From positions 2,172,501-2,236,500 of the forward strand of contig OX344763.1 of the NCBI GenBank assembly GCA_947034895.1: 64,000 nt of DNA, given 5' to 3'. The DNA comes from Rhytidiadelphus loreus. Lineage: Eukaryota; Streptophyta; Bryopsida; Hypnales; Hylocomiaceae. The position numbers were made by a program, and so were the translations under genes. Of the stretch, positions 1 through 10,748 are shown piece by piece (positions within the stretch are counted from its first letter, which is position 1; every line of letters begins with the position of its first letter). The notes under the pieces are model-generated. The model did no database searches. It was not told where the DNA came from and worked only from the letters and a program-made list of their open reading frames with translations.

Positions 1-2397
1 TGTTCAAGCTTAGTGGCATTGCCTAAAGAAGTGGGGAACTTGACTTCCTTGACATGGTTCAGTTTAGGAGGGTGTTCGAGTTTAACAATATTGCCAATGG
101 AAGTATGGAACTTGACTTCCCTAATACATCTCGATCACGGGGAGGACACTCCCTATGTTTTAGCAAACTACGTGCGGCGGAAAAAGTAAAACAAGTAATA
201 CACCTTAAAATTTAATTTCTTTTTCAAAAAAAAAATTATGGATAGATTTTACTACTTTAGAAGTTTATGTTTTGAATTATTGGTATTTTTTTGTGCTAAT
301 AGTAATTAGTTATAAATTTTTGAAGAAAAAAGATACACTGTAAAGCTGAAAATAACTTTCACACCTCTATATTATATAAGAAAAAAAATTTGAAAAATGA
401 AAAAAAAATAATATAGAATAGCTTTCTATTGAAAGTTTATTTTGGTTGAATATTGATGCAATAGTCATCTTCATGTGAGCTCTATAAATATTTTAGTTGG
501 AGAACATGCCATTTTAGTTCATTTTTCAACCCTTTCTAGACAATATATCTTATGTTATTTGGAATTGAATTTTTTGTCAATAGAAACCTTTAGTCATTGT
601 TAAACAAAGCTCAAAATTTTAGAATGAAATTATAGTTTATTCAAGGTGAATTACATGAATTACTTTTTCCACCGCCGCACGTAGGTACCCCAAATGTAGT
701 GAGAGTGTCCTCCCCTAGATCTCGATTTGGAAGGGTGTTCAAGTTTAGCGGCACTGCCCAAGGAAGTGGGGAACTTGACTTATTTGACAACTCTCGATTT
801 AGAAGGGTGTTCAAGCTTGGTGGCATTGCCTAAGGAAGTGGGGAACTTGACTTCTTTGACATGGCTCAATTTAGGAGGGTGTTCAAGTTTGGCAGTATTG
901 CCAATGGAAGTGTGGAACTTGACTTCCTTGATAACTCTCCATTTGGAATCATGTCCAAGTTTGGTGGCATTGCCCAAGGAAATAGCGAACTTCACTTCTT
1001 TGACATGGCTTAGTTTAAAAGGGTGGATAAAATTGGCAATTTTGCCTACGGATGTGGGCAACTTGACTTCCTTGACAACTCTCAATTTGGAAGCATGTTC
1101 AAGCTTGGTAGCATTGCCCAAGGAAGTGGGAAACTTGAATTTTTTGACAACTCTCAATTTAAAAGGGTGTTCAAGCTTGGTGGCATTGCCTAAAGAAGTG
1201 GAGAATTTGACTTCTTTGACATGGCTCAATTTAGGAGGGTGTTCGAGTTTGGTGGTATTGCCAATGGAAGTGTGGAACTTGACTTCCTTGACAACTCTCC
1301 ATTTGGAATCATCTCCAAACTTGGTGACATTGCCCAAAGAAATATGGAACTTGACTTCTTTAACATGGCTTAGTTTAAAAGGATATTCAAGCTTGGTGGC
1401 ATTGCCCAAAGAAGTTGGAAACTTGACCTCCTTGACAACTCTTAGTTTGGATGGGTGGACAAAGTTGGCAACATTGCCCAAGGAAGTGGGGAACTTGACC
1501 TCTTTGACAGCTTTCAATTTAGAAGCTTGTTCAAGTTTGGTGACATTGCCCAAGGAAGTGGGGAACTTGACCTCTTTGACAGCTTTCAATTTAGAAGCTT
1601 GTTCAAGTTTGGTGACATTGCCCAAGGAAGTGGGGAACTTGAATTCCTTGACAATTCTTGATTTGGAAGCATGTTCAAGTCTAGTGGCATTGCCGAAAGA
1701 AGTGTGGAACTTGACTTCTTTGACAACTCTCCATTTAAAAGAGTGTTCAAACTTGGTGGCATTGCCAAATGAGATAGGAAACTTGACTTCCTTGACAAGT
1801 CTCACTTTTGGTGGGGATTCAACTTTGGCAACATTGCCCAAAGAAGTTGGAAACTTGACTTCTTTGACAACTCTCAATTTGGATGGGTGCACAAAGTTGG
1901 CAGCATTGCCCAAGGAAGTGGGAAACTTGACTTCCTTGACAACTCTTTATTTAAAAGGATTTTCAAACTTGGTGACATTACCAATGGAAATAGGGAACTT
2001 GAGGTCCTTGACAAGTCTCAATTTGGAAGCGTGTTCCAACTTGGCAGCATTGCCCAAGGAAGTGGGGAACTTGACTTCCTTGACAACTCTCAATATGGGT
2101 GGGTGTTCAAACTTGGATGCATTGCCGAACGAGATAGGAAACTTGACTTCCTTGACAAGTCTTAGTTTTGGTGGATGTTCAAGCTTGACAACATTGCCCA
2201 AGGAAGTAGGGAACTTGACTTCCTTGACAACTCTCAATTTGGAAGCATGTTCAAGCTTGGCAACATTGCCCAAGGAAGTAGGGAACTTGACTTCCTTGAC
2301 AACTCTCCAATTAAAAGGGTGTTCAAGCTTGGTAGTATTACCCAACGAGATACAAAAGTTGACTTCCCCAACAAGTTTTAATATATATGGAGGTTGA
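1..2397 (+). pseudogene. 3' part of an LRR (probably PNL-type) gene, interrupted by a hAT-like insertion
   Basis: The frame starting at base 1 encodes 24-residue leucine-rich repeats of the type CSSLVALPKEVGNLTSL. It stays open from 1 to 135, and from 727 to a TGA at 2395-2397 (556 codons, about 23 repeats). Between them lies a 583-bp transposon. Its 8-bp target duplication (128-135 and 719-726) is such that removing the element plus one copy restores the LRR frame exactly. With the insertion, translation would leave the LRR at codon 46 and stop at an in-frame TAA at 187-189 inside the element. The N-terminal part of the gene lies upstream of the window. The repeats are more diverged from each other than those of the second locus at 36-49 kb, but the protein pattern and the 3' flank are shared, so it is a paralogue. 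The LRR family call is secure. The PNL assignment is inferred from the paralogue. Confidence 0.8.
136..718. mobile_element. Non-autonomous hAT-like element inserted in LRR exon
   Basis: The ends are inverted copies of GGGGAGGACACTC, within CACGGGGAGGACACTC on the left and GAGTGTCCTCCCCTAG on the right. They are flanked by an exact 8-bp duplication ATCTCGAT. A subterminal motif ACGTGCGGCGG followed by AAAAAGTAA is also inverted at both ends. The 583-bp interior is AT-rich and has no ORF. An 8-bp target duplication with short G-rich terminal repeats fits the hAT superfamily. A 2.77-kb member of the same family lies at 55907-58676. Confidence 0.85.
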
Positions 2398-2616
2398 AGC
2401 TCTAGTAGCATTGCATGAGGAAGTGGAGAATTGGTCTTCATGTATTGCTTTGGATTTATAATTGTATTAGAATATGGTTGTAGTGCATGAGGAAGTAAGG
2501 AATTTGATTGCCTTAACAACTCTTAATTTGAAAGGGTATTTAAGCTTGATGGCATTGTCGAAGGAAGTGGGAAACTTGACTTTCTTAATAAGTTTACACA
2601 CACACACACACACACG

Positions 2617-2675
<59 letters not shown>

Positions 2676-2733
2676 GTGTTCAAACTTGTTGGCATTGTGT
2701 GAAGAAGCAAATAATTGGTTTTCTTTTACTATC
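2398..2733 (+). pseudogene. Decayed LRR units downstream of the first locus
   Basis: LRR-derived DNA continues past the TGA at 2395-2397, for example 'aagcttgatggcattgtcg' near 2543, but frames are broken. The segment is closely similar to 49740-50010 behind the second LRR array, including the stretch 'tggatttataattgtattag' at about 2450. It marks a shared 3' flank of the two loci rather than a separate gene. Confidence 0.7.
2595..2673. repeat. Compound (AC)n(AT)n microsatellite
   Basis: A run of AC dinucleotides passes directly into about 27 AT dinucleotides. It lies inside the decayed LRR flank. Confidence 0.95.
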
Positions 2734-3530
2734 TTAACCCCTAAAAGCCCATTGTCCCCTCGAGGGACAAAATGGATTTCAGTAAGTTCTTATAACCTCA
2801 ATTTTTAGTGAAACTTTTAAAAACTATCTCATAAGATAGAAAAATCTATTAGCTTTGCGGGAATGTAAATTTTATTTCAGTTGGTGCCCATGAACAATTA
2901 AAAGTTATACCACAAAAGCACAAAAGCACAAATTTTCAATCTATCAGTAGAAAAAGAAATTCACAAAAACTTGAAATTAATTTTTTTATTTTATAGATTG
3001 TATTTTTGTTTAAATTTAAAGCTTTGATTCATTTCATTTGCATTAGTGATGTGAAAGTTATGAAAAATCTTGTTTTTTGGGTAATCTAAGCATCTTCTTG
3101 AAAAATTAACTTATAATTAGGACTCATTTTTTAATGCAATTTTCACAATTTTTGAAAAAAAATGTTTGAAGAGGTTAAGTTTTCTTCCTAAACCAATTTC
3201 CCCATTGAGATTATTATGTTTCAATCCCCTATTAGAGCTTGTGTTAATTCAAAGTCTATAGTGCAAATTTTTTTTGACAAATGGCAATCAAAGTCATCTG
3301 AAATTGCAAGCTAGTGCTCAAAAAAATAATTTTTTCCAACTTTGAATGTTAATATCTCTCAATCTATTTGGTCAAACTTCATGAAAGTGTTTCCACATGA
3401 TCTCAAACAAGTACAAGATCCTATGGTTAGATTCTAAAAACATAATCTTTTTTATTTTAGTTGAATGCAACAAAAATGGTAGTTTTGAGTGGTTTTTGAA
3501 AGAATAATGGCCTTGGGCCTTTCGGGGTGA
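2734..3530 (+). mobile_element. TTAA-flanked interspersed element, family A copy 1
   Basis: It begins CTTAACCCCTAAAAGCCC and ends ...GGCCTTGGGCCTTTCGGGGTGA, a damaged inverted match to the start. The inside matches 24749-25679 throughout, for example the part around 'gatgtgaaagttatg' and the segment ending in 'gcctttcgggg'. It has no ORF. It splits LRR remnants at 2398-2733 and 3535-3960. Confidence 0.75.
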
Positions 3531-3534
3531 AATT

Positions 3535-3960
3535 TGTAATGGTGCTTAAGTTTGATTACATTGCACAAGGAAGTGAAGAAATTTTCTTCTTTGACAACTC
3601 TTGAATTAGAAGCATGCTCAAGCAATCAAGCTTGGCAGCATTGTCTCACGGAGTGGGAAACTTGACTTCTTTGACAAGTCACCCTTTGAGTGGGTGTACA
3701 TTCTTGGTGGAATTGTCAAAGGAAATGGAGAACTTTATTTCCTTCAAAAGACACTTTTTAGGTGGGTGTGCAAGCTTGGTGGCATTGCCAAAGGAAGTGA
3801 AAAAATTAACTTCCTTGACAAGTTGCCCTTTGATTGGTTCATAAGTTTGAGAGCATTGTTGAAGGAAGTAGAGAACTTGACTTCCTTGACAAGTCCCAAT
3901 TAGGATACATAGTCAAGCTTGGTAGCATTGTGAAAGGAAAAAAAGATTATTTTTTGGTCA
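3535..3960 (+). pseudogene. Degenerate LRR remnant
   Basis: About five to six diverged copies of the 72-bp LRR unit can be read in broken frames. Short open pieces contain GVGNLTSLTSHPLSGC and PKEVKKLTSLTSCPL. The remnant continues the first LRR locus beyond the family A insertion. No complete product is possible. Confidence 0.75.
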
Positions 3961-4689
3961 AATTCAATGGATGTATTTCATTAACCCCTAAAGGACCAAA
4001 CTACGTTTTTTTTAGCAACATAGCAATTTTGGGCAACTCGCTACAAATGGAATATTTATTCTACTTCTTTGAAATTTTCACACAACATGGGGGAAAAGGT
4101 TTTTTTTTGAAGCCCAACAATTTTCATAAATTTTGATTACATGGTTAAAAAGTTACTGTACAATATGTAATTTATTTTCTCTTGGCCAAGTAGTGTGGGC
4201 ATATCAGAATAAATCACTTTTTTTTAGAAACAAAAATTTGAAATTGATTTCTATATTTATATATACATAGAAAGCTTTGAATCATTTCATTTTGATTAAT
4301 GAGATGAAAGTCATAAGGAGTTTTAGCTAGTTTGTGGGCAATTATGGATTCTCTATTCTAAAATAAAATTTGAAGTCCTTCATTTAACTCAATTTCCAAT
4401 ATTTAAAAAATAAAATAAAATCATAGGATGAAGATTGTTTATCACAACATTAAAATCATTGGGATTGGCATTTTTCAATTCCAGATTTCAATTCCTAACA
4501 ATTTAGTATTTTGGATCATTCTCTGCTTCTCTCTATTTATTATTTTCTTCCTCTATGTTGTACAATTCTAAATGATCTAAAATTTTTCAAGCATGTAGCC
4601 AATTTGCCTTGAAGGATGAATCCAAAGAAGTAATACCAAAGTGGACATTTTTTCATCACTACAACAAAAGCACTGTTTTATGATTGCAA

Positions 4690-5470
4690 AATATGGGTCC
4701 AATCATTACCGACGAGTCACTTTGGACATTAGTCATATTTTGAGTCATATAGGTTGGGGTTAATAATTAGCCTTTTTTTGTTGACATGGCGTATACGTTG
4801 ACTATCCTTGGAGGCTTGACTTTTTCTTGATCTACCCGAGCAAAGAAAAAAAATCCTACATGGCATATGACTCCATTTAGTCATATTTTTGGCTGACGTG
4901 GAATATGACTATAGTGAGTCATGTTTTGGTTGACATGGATTATGACTGTGGTGAGTCATATTTTGTCTAACGTGGAATATGATTGCAATGAGTCATATTT
5001 TTTGTTGATGTGGAATATGACTGTAATGAGTTTTTTTTTTGTTGATGTGAATTGTGGAATATCACTCTTGTGAGTCATATTTTCTACTATGTGAAAAATA
5101 ACTCTCATGAGTCATATTCTTGGATGATGTGGAATATGAATATGACTCTTGTGAATCATATTCTTTGCTAATGTGAAATATCTCTTGTGAGTCATATTTT
5201 TGATTGACATGGTAGTTAATGTGAATGTCATTAATAATTTTATAACTAATTGTAGTCATATTTTGGAATGTGTAAGGTTACATTTTTGACACACACAAGT
5301 ATGAGCATTATATGACTATAACTAATTATATTTTGGCCAATATATATTGTAAAATGTAACTCAAGTAAGTGATATTTTGGATAATTGAGAGTCATATTTT
5401 TAAAATTTGTGTATAGTTTGTGATTGGGGTGATTGACAAAATAACTATAATTACAAACTACAATTACATT
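4690..5470. repeat. Subterminal degenerate repeats of the CACTA element
   Basis: A degenerate unit of roughly 35-50 bp is repeated many times. It contains 'gtgagtcatatttt' and 'gtggaatatgact', often with 'ttgacatg' between. Inverted copies occur near the right end at 10340-10450. Such clusters are the usual transposase-binding region of CACTA elements. Confidence 0.75.
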
Positions 5471-5939
5471 TTTCATGCATTTTAAATGGACATGATACAT
5501 TGCAATTATACATCAAGATGATTTAACAATTGAAAAAACTCATTCATGAAGTCAAAAACACATACACTTGATTTTAGAGATATACATGAGACAATCATAT
5601 TGGAGAGGGAGAATGCAAGAAGGAATGCAACTCTCTTCATTGACATTTATTAGCAAACAATATAAAACATATATATCACAATGAATCATTCACAGAATTC
5701 AATAGGGCATATATTCTTTACAATAATGTGAAGATGGCTCCATTGGGTTATAAGTAGCCTCCAACAACTTTGTTTCAATCTTTAGTGCTTGTATATACAA
5801 TTAAAAAAATGGAAGGTCAATTTTTAGTAATTGAACAACAAAGCTCAACCTTCTAAGATTTACAACAACACAAAATATGTAGCACAAGTTTAGAGTAGGA
5901 AGAATAAAAATGGTGATGAAAGAAAAAAAAATAGCAAGT

Positions 5940-6330
5940 GCTATAAGATAAAAACAAATAAGAATTAAGATGCAACAAGAAACAACAACTAAAAGGCAAT
6001 AAGAAACAACAAGAAACAAGTGTTAAGAGACAACAAAAAGAAACAAGAAGTAAGAACTAAAAAACAATAAGAGGAAACAAAAAGCAAAAACTAAGAAGAA
6101 AAAAGAGTTAAAATGCAAAAAGAAGAAACAAGATTCATAAACTAAAAAACAACAAGAAGCAAGAGCTAAGATGCAACAAGAACTAAAATGCAACAAAAAA
6201 CAAAAATTAAGAAGCAAAAAACAACAAGTAACAAGTAAGAGCTAAGAGACAACAAGAAGCAACAACTAAGAAGCAAAAAATAAGAAGTAACAAGTAAGAG
6301 CTAAAAGACAACAAAAGGTAAGAAAGAAGA
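5940..6330. repeat. A-rich low-complexity tract
   Basis: Imperfect tandem short units of the type aacaagaagcaac and gagctaagatgcaac, strongly purine-biased on the + strand. No coding capacity is credible; the minus-strand ORFs here are Phe/Leu-rich by composition only. Confidence 0.8.
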
Positions 6331-6334
6331 GCCA

Positions 6335-6530
6335 AGGGAATAGGTGGCTAGGGTTTCAAACCCTAAAAAAGTGGCAGTTAGGATTTCAAAATCCTAAAAA
6401 AGTAGTGGCTAGGGTTTCAAACCCCTGAAGAAGTGACAGCTAGGGTTTCAAAACTCTAAAAAAGTGGTGATTAGGTTTGAAAATCCAAAAAAAAAATTGG
6501 CTAGGATTTTAAAATCTTAAACAATGACTT
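6335..6530. repeat. Tandem repeat with telobox-like palindromes
   Basis: About five units of 40-47 bp carry TAGGGTTTCAAACCCTAAA or decayed versions, then 'aagtggtggc'. AGGGTTT/AAACCCT is the plant telomere-type motif and the telobox of plant promoters. Here it is part of a short array inside the CACTA element, next to the LTR-like unit. Confidence 0.75.
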
Positions 6531-7827
6531 GTCCATATTTTTTTTTGATTGCCCATATTTTTCTTGGGCTACTGTGAGCCCCAAATTCATCACTTGGGAC
6601 TCATTGTTTTCTTTTTTTTAGTTTAGTACAAATTAAGGCATAAAGTACTACAAAAAGCCCAAAAAAGAGTGTAGAACCAAAATAGGTATGTCACGTACAA
6701 GTATAGCATTTGGTCGTAAATAGCCTTTTATCCATAGATTACCCATAAAATCCACTTGTATATAGGTTAGAACCCGTAAAAAGTGGAAAACAATAGGGCT
6801 ACTGGGAACTTACCCAAAATAGCCCAAACCCATTGCATGTGACTATGATAGGCTAAATTGGTCTTAGGAGAGTTAGGGAGGTCCCCACATAAATCTCCAA
6901 AGATAGGTTCTAGTTTCCCCATTCCACCGACGAAACATTAGTTATCCAAATTGTTAGCTTGCAGGTGTTACTTGTCCCAGACAGGCCGCATGGAGGAATC
7001 CACAGCCGCCGGATAGTGTTCTTGGATCTGGAACATGTCGGGGTATCCACGGCGAAACCCATTGGCCAAGATTCCCTCACGTGTGAAAGATTCCCTGACT
7101 GCCGGTGATTCAACCAAAGTCAGTTTTCACCTCGCCACCGACTATGTGCTAGATTAGCTCAAGACTTGGCACGTGGCTTGGGAGACTCCATGAGAGGTTC
7201 CCCCAAAAGTCTCGGTTTTTTCTGATCTCCAAAGGATCTTTTTCCGAGCAGTCAACCGCCAAAGGCCACGGTGGGAAATTCATGGAAAATACCCAGGCTG
7301 CGGTAAAATCTCACTAAAAATTAGACTAGCATCTTTTATGTTAATAACGCGCCCTGACAAATTTCATGGTGTTCCAATAGCGGGAAGCAGCCGAAACTGA
7401 CAACATTCACCCAATTAATAATTACGGCAGGATCTTTGTGGGTTTGACCGGCGTCCCGGGAGCGTACGAAGTCGAAACAAAGACATCAAGGAGTCTTTTC
7501 TTACTCCCTAGAGCCTCCCCAACAACCCTAGCTAGATACCCAGGCCAAAAGAGGTAAACCCCAAAAGTTAGGTTTTTACCATTTTAATTGGCCCAAGTTG
7601 GCACTACTTTCCGATGGGTTTTTTGCGATAGAAATAGGGGGTAGGAAGTCCCTTAGGCTAAAAATGGCATTCTGAAGCCATTGGCGCAATCCGTTTGCAA
7701 TTCCGAGCTAAACTCCAAAAGTTAGAAGTTAGGGCCAGCGTAAAACCCAAAATTAGGTGAAAATCTCAAAATTGGATGAAAATCCGGATGGATGAGGTTA
7801 CTCGTCGAGGGGGGAAGTGGGCCTTTG

Positions 7828-7860
7828 GAAACCTATAAAAGGGGGCCCTTTTCTCTCCCA
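7828..7860 (+). promoter_or_regulatory. TATA-type core promoter in the LTR-like unit
   Basis: CCTATAAAAGGGGGCCC lies about 1.26 kb inside the unit. The related copy at 59181 onward has AAGTATAAAAGGCCC at about 60728 in the equivalent context, followed in both by 'ccctt'. Conservation of the TATA box between otherwise diverged copies supports a retrotransposon U3/R promoter. Confidence 0.6.
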
Positions 7861-8639
7861 AAACACCTCCAATACTTGTTTTGGGTCCGTGGGTCCAACC
7901 TCTCTTGGTTTTGGCAACTTTTGGCCAAAACTACCTACGGTGTTTTGGAGCACTTTGCTCCTCTTTGTTGTTGCAATTTTAGTGTTGAAGGTCCGTGGGG
8001 GGCCCTTCTTTCTTGTCTTGTAACTCTTGTGGGGTTTCTTTTCTAAGTTTTCTTACCATTCCAAGTCGGGTTGAGTGTCCTTCGTCCGTGTCTTGTACTA
8101 ACCCTGAAACCACCCTCCACCGTACCTTGGCGATGCCGCTTTGGGGGGCTTCCATTTCATGTTGTGTTATTTATGTTGCAACTAACCTTCCTTTACTAAC
8201 CACGACTCTTTCCACATTTCGTTACTAACCAAGTCTATTACCTTTGCATTTGAGTCGAGTCCTTGTGTCCGTATTTGGAAAAGAGTGGGATAGTTCCCCT
8301 AGGGATAACCAGACCCCACCGTTCCTTGTCCAAAGTTTAGTCCTAAATTGTGTGTTAAAGGGTCCACCGCACGGCGGAGCTTTGAACCTCTAGAGGAAGG
8401 CAAAAATCCTAAATTTGGTGTTAAAGCCAAATTGACGGCGAAGCCTTGACACCCCCCCCCCCCGGTGGTTAGTTCCAAAGTTTAGTTTCCAAAACGCTTG
8501 GGAATTATTCAAAGTTTAGCCTCCAAAAGTAGTGTGTCAACCGTAAGAACCAATCTCAGTTGTGTCTTGTTATAATCCCCACGGGAGTAGGGGTCCTCCA
8601 GTTTGTTCAGAGCACGTGGACGTTTTTTTTGGGTTTGCC

Positions 8640-8760
8640 TGGCAGCTCAGCCCAGCAGCCGCCCAGATCAGCCAGTGGGCTACCCAGCTTGCACAGGCAG
8701 CTCGCCCAACTTGCACAGGCAGCTTGCCCGCAACTCGGCCCAATTGGGGTCGGGGTTTGT
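8640..8760. repeat. GC-rich short repeats within the LTR-like unit
   Basis: Near-repeats of 'ttgcacaggcagctcgccc' occur two to three times in a locally GC-rich patch. Short ORFs here read as Gln/Pro/Ala-rich because of composition. Confidence 0.6.
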
Positions 8761-8772
8761 TGTTGTTTTGTG

Positions 8773-8982
8773 GGAAAAAATTAGTAAGTAGATAGAGTAG
8801 GAAACTAAGGGAAAATTAGCAAATAAATAGAGTAGGAAACTAGGGAAAATTAGTAAGTAGATAGAGTAGGAACCTAAGGGAAAACTAGCAAATAGATAGA
8901 GTAGGAAACCAGGGGAAATTAGCAAATAGATAGAGTAGGAAACTAGGGGAAGTTAGCAAGTAGATAGAGTAGGAAACAAGGG
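8773..8982. repeat. 34-35-bp tandem repeat, about six copies
   Basis: The unit reads approximately 'gatagagtaggaaactag' followed by 'gggaaaattagcaaata' with a few substitutions per copy. It lies in the U5-like part of the LTR-like unit. Confidence 0.85.
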
Positions 8983-10748
8983 AAGGACCTCGCCATACAC
9001 GCTAAGGAAGGAGCAATCAAAATACAAGAGACGTTTCCATCTCACCTCACCAACTCTCCCCTCCAACACCACACATCACCACCACCAAATGTAATGAGGA
9101 GAAGTGGGGGAAAGAGCTTAGATAGAATTGGGGCACCATCGATAGGGTAGGAAGGAAATCTTCTCCAACATTAGGAGGAGACAAGTGTAAGTGGTAGTTA
9201 GGCTATATCTTGACTTTCTAGATTCCTTCCACATTAGGATAAAATGACGCGTAAGTGGTAGTTAGGCCATAGTTTGACCTTCTAAGTAGGTAGGTGTCCA
9301 ACCCACTCCTCTCCATCAATTGGGCACGCGGGTTGAGGAAAAAGAAAAGAAAGAGAAAGAAGGAAGTAGCATGTAGGAAAGGAAGTGTTAGTATTTGGAA
9401 TATACGAACACATACGGTACCAACGAAGCGTGACCTACAGTCGCAACTTACCATGGTGGAAGAAGGTGAATTGACCGCCCTCCTTATGGGACACCATGCC
9501 GGGGTAAGCACCTAAACTCCCCCCGTGTCATTGGCCCACTAGGGGCGAAAATTCCAACTAGGCCGAGAGCTAGGTACCATTAGAGTCCAAGACAGGTCAG
9601 ATATGATTAGGAACTCTTAGAGTAGACTGTGAGAGGTTTCCAAAAACATAAGACACGCCCCAATCGGAGTGAGGACGACCACGATACGGACGGATGAAGT
9701 TAGGAACCCATGATGAATGAAATCATAGAGATTTCCTCCCACCAAGTTGGGACTTAGGATTTAGCTAGGAAGTGGGGAGTCAGGTCCATAGGTCAAATTT
9801 CACCTTCAACCAAATTTGGAAACCCATAGAAAACCATGGATGAAGTTTGATAGCCTTGCGGTCAAAACTTCATCCGCCCGTAGCGGATGATTAGAGAGTC
9901 CAATTTGAACGAGCCTTAGGTTTTTAGAAATGGCGTGAGATGATCTTTCACCTCAGGGCAATAGAGTAAACTTTAGGAATAGGGAACACAAATCATAACC
10001 TAGCAAGATAGCCACTTAGGAGTCATTCGGAACCACGATTAGAGAGTCACGATTAGGGAGTTAGCAAAAAAGATCCATTGCTTGGAAGGCACAATGGATT
10101 GACGCTTAGACACCCATTAGAATAGTACACGATCATAGGACTAGAACCTGGTTGTGTTCGCCGATTTACCAAGGGTGGGTAAATAAGCGCCCACAGCTAC
10201 CCAAAAATTAAAAAATGTTACTTCTATAAAAATATGATTAGCAAAATGACTCAATATTTCCCAAACATGTTCCATACGTTCTCTATAAAATACTTTGAAG
10301 TTCCCAATGGGTGTATAGTATACGCTTGTGAAATACAAGACCTAAAAATGACTAGCAATCATATTTTGCAGTCATATTTCTCCCCAAGGTGTTGGCATCT
10401 AAGAATATGACTGTGAGCAATCACTAGTCATCCTTGGTCATATTTTTGCAATCATAAAACACCGCTTCTGTTGTAGTGCATACAAATGTGACCTTGTGAA
10501 GTACATCTATCATGTTTTTTGCAAGGCCAAAAAAATTTCTTTTGCCAATTCAAACACTAACATCTTGCAATCTACATAGTGGAAGTATCTGAAAAAATTT
10601 CCACATCTTCTCAAACTAACGTATTGCAAGGTCCTTTGATTACATGTGTCCAAAATTTATTTATTTTCTAAAATTTGGTTCTTGTACTAGAAATGGCAAT
10701 TTTGGAGTGTTTTTGATGAAAACATAGTCAAAGAACTTTAGGGGTTAA

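Larger units (their letters stand above)
6573..10195 (+). mobile_element. Very long solo-LTR-like unit (3.6 kb) nested in the CACTA element
   Basis: The unit begins TGTGAGCCCC and ends GCGCCCACA, that is TG...CA with short inverted ends (TGTGAGC / TGTGGGC). It is flanked by an exact 5-bp duplication GCTAC (6568-6572, 10196-10200), the usual size for LTR retrotransposon insertion. A TATA box sits at about 7837. A diverged second copy starts at 59181 and shares local blocks in the same order, including 'taaaatctcactaaaaatta' (7299, 59904) and 'tccattgcttggaagg' (about 10072 and 63888). No gag, pol or second LTR is present, so a solo LTR is the best reading. Confidence 0.75.
4657..10478. mobile_element. 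5.8-kb CACTA-type DNA transposon, non-autonomous
   Basis: The termini are inverted, starting CACTACAACAAAAGC on the left and CACTACAACAGAAGC read inward from the right. The match continues for about 40 bp. A 3-bp duplication CAT flanks both ends (4654-4656, 10479-10481), as expected for CACTA (En/Spm) elements. Both subterminal regions carry many copies of a gtcatatt/aatatgac motif. No ORF resembles a transposase. Most of the inside is the LTR-like unit at 6573-10195. Confidence 0.88.
3981..10748 (+). mobile_element. TTAA-flanked family A element, split by a 5.8-kb CACTA element
   Basis: The left end is TTAACCCCTAAAGGACC at 3981 and the right end is CTTTAGGGGTTAA, ending at 10748. Removing the CACTA element and one 3-bp target copy leaves about 943 bp, which agrees with the intact family A copy at 24749-25679 (931 bp). 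Right-half homology is clear, for example 'gaaatggcaattttgg' at about 10690. The ends (TTAA then CCCCTAAAG) are compatible with TTAA-target DNA transposons such as piggyBac or Kolobok, but no transposase is present. Confidence 0.75.

Noticed and set aside
1455..2381. Short ORFs in other frames over the first LRR locus (IAQGSGELD-type repeats)
   Set aside because: Frame-shifted shadows of the LRR unit. The 556-codon LRR frame is the real one.
5801..6217. Phe/Leu/Cys-rich minus-strand ORFs as membrane proteins
   Set aside because: They arise from A-rich low-complexity DNA on the + strand. There is no conservation signal or start context.
7792..8784. ORFs of 60-85 codons after the TATA box at 7837 as genes
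   Set aside because: They overlap each other in three frames inside an LTR-like unit, and the related copy at 60.7 kb does not keep them open.
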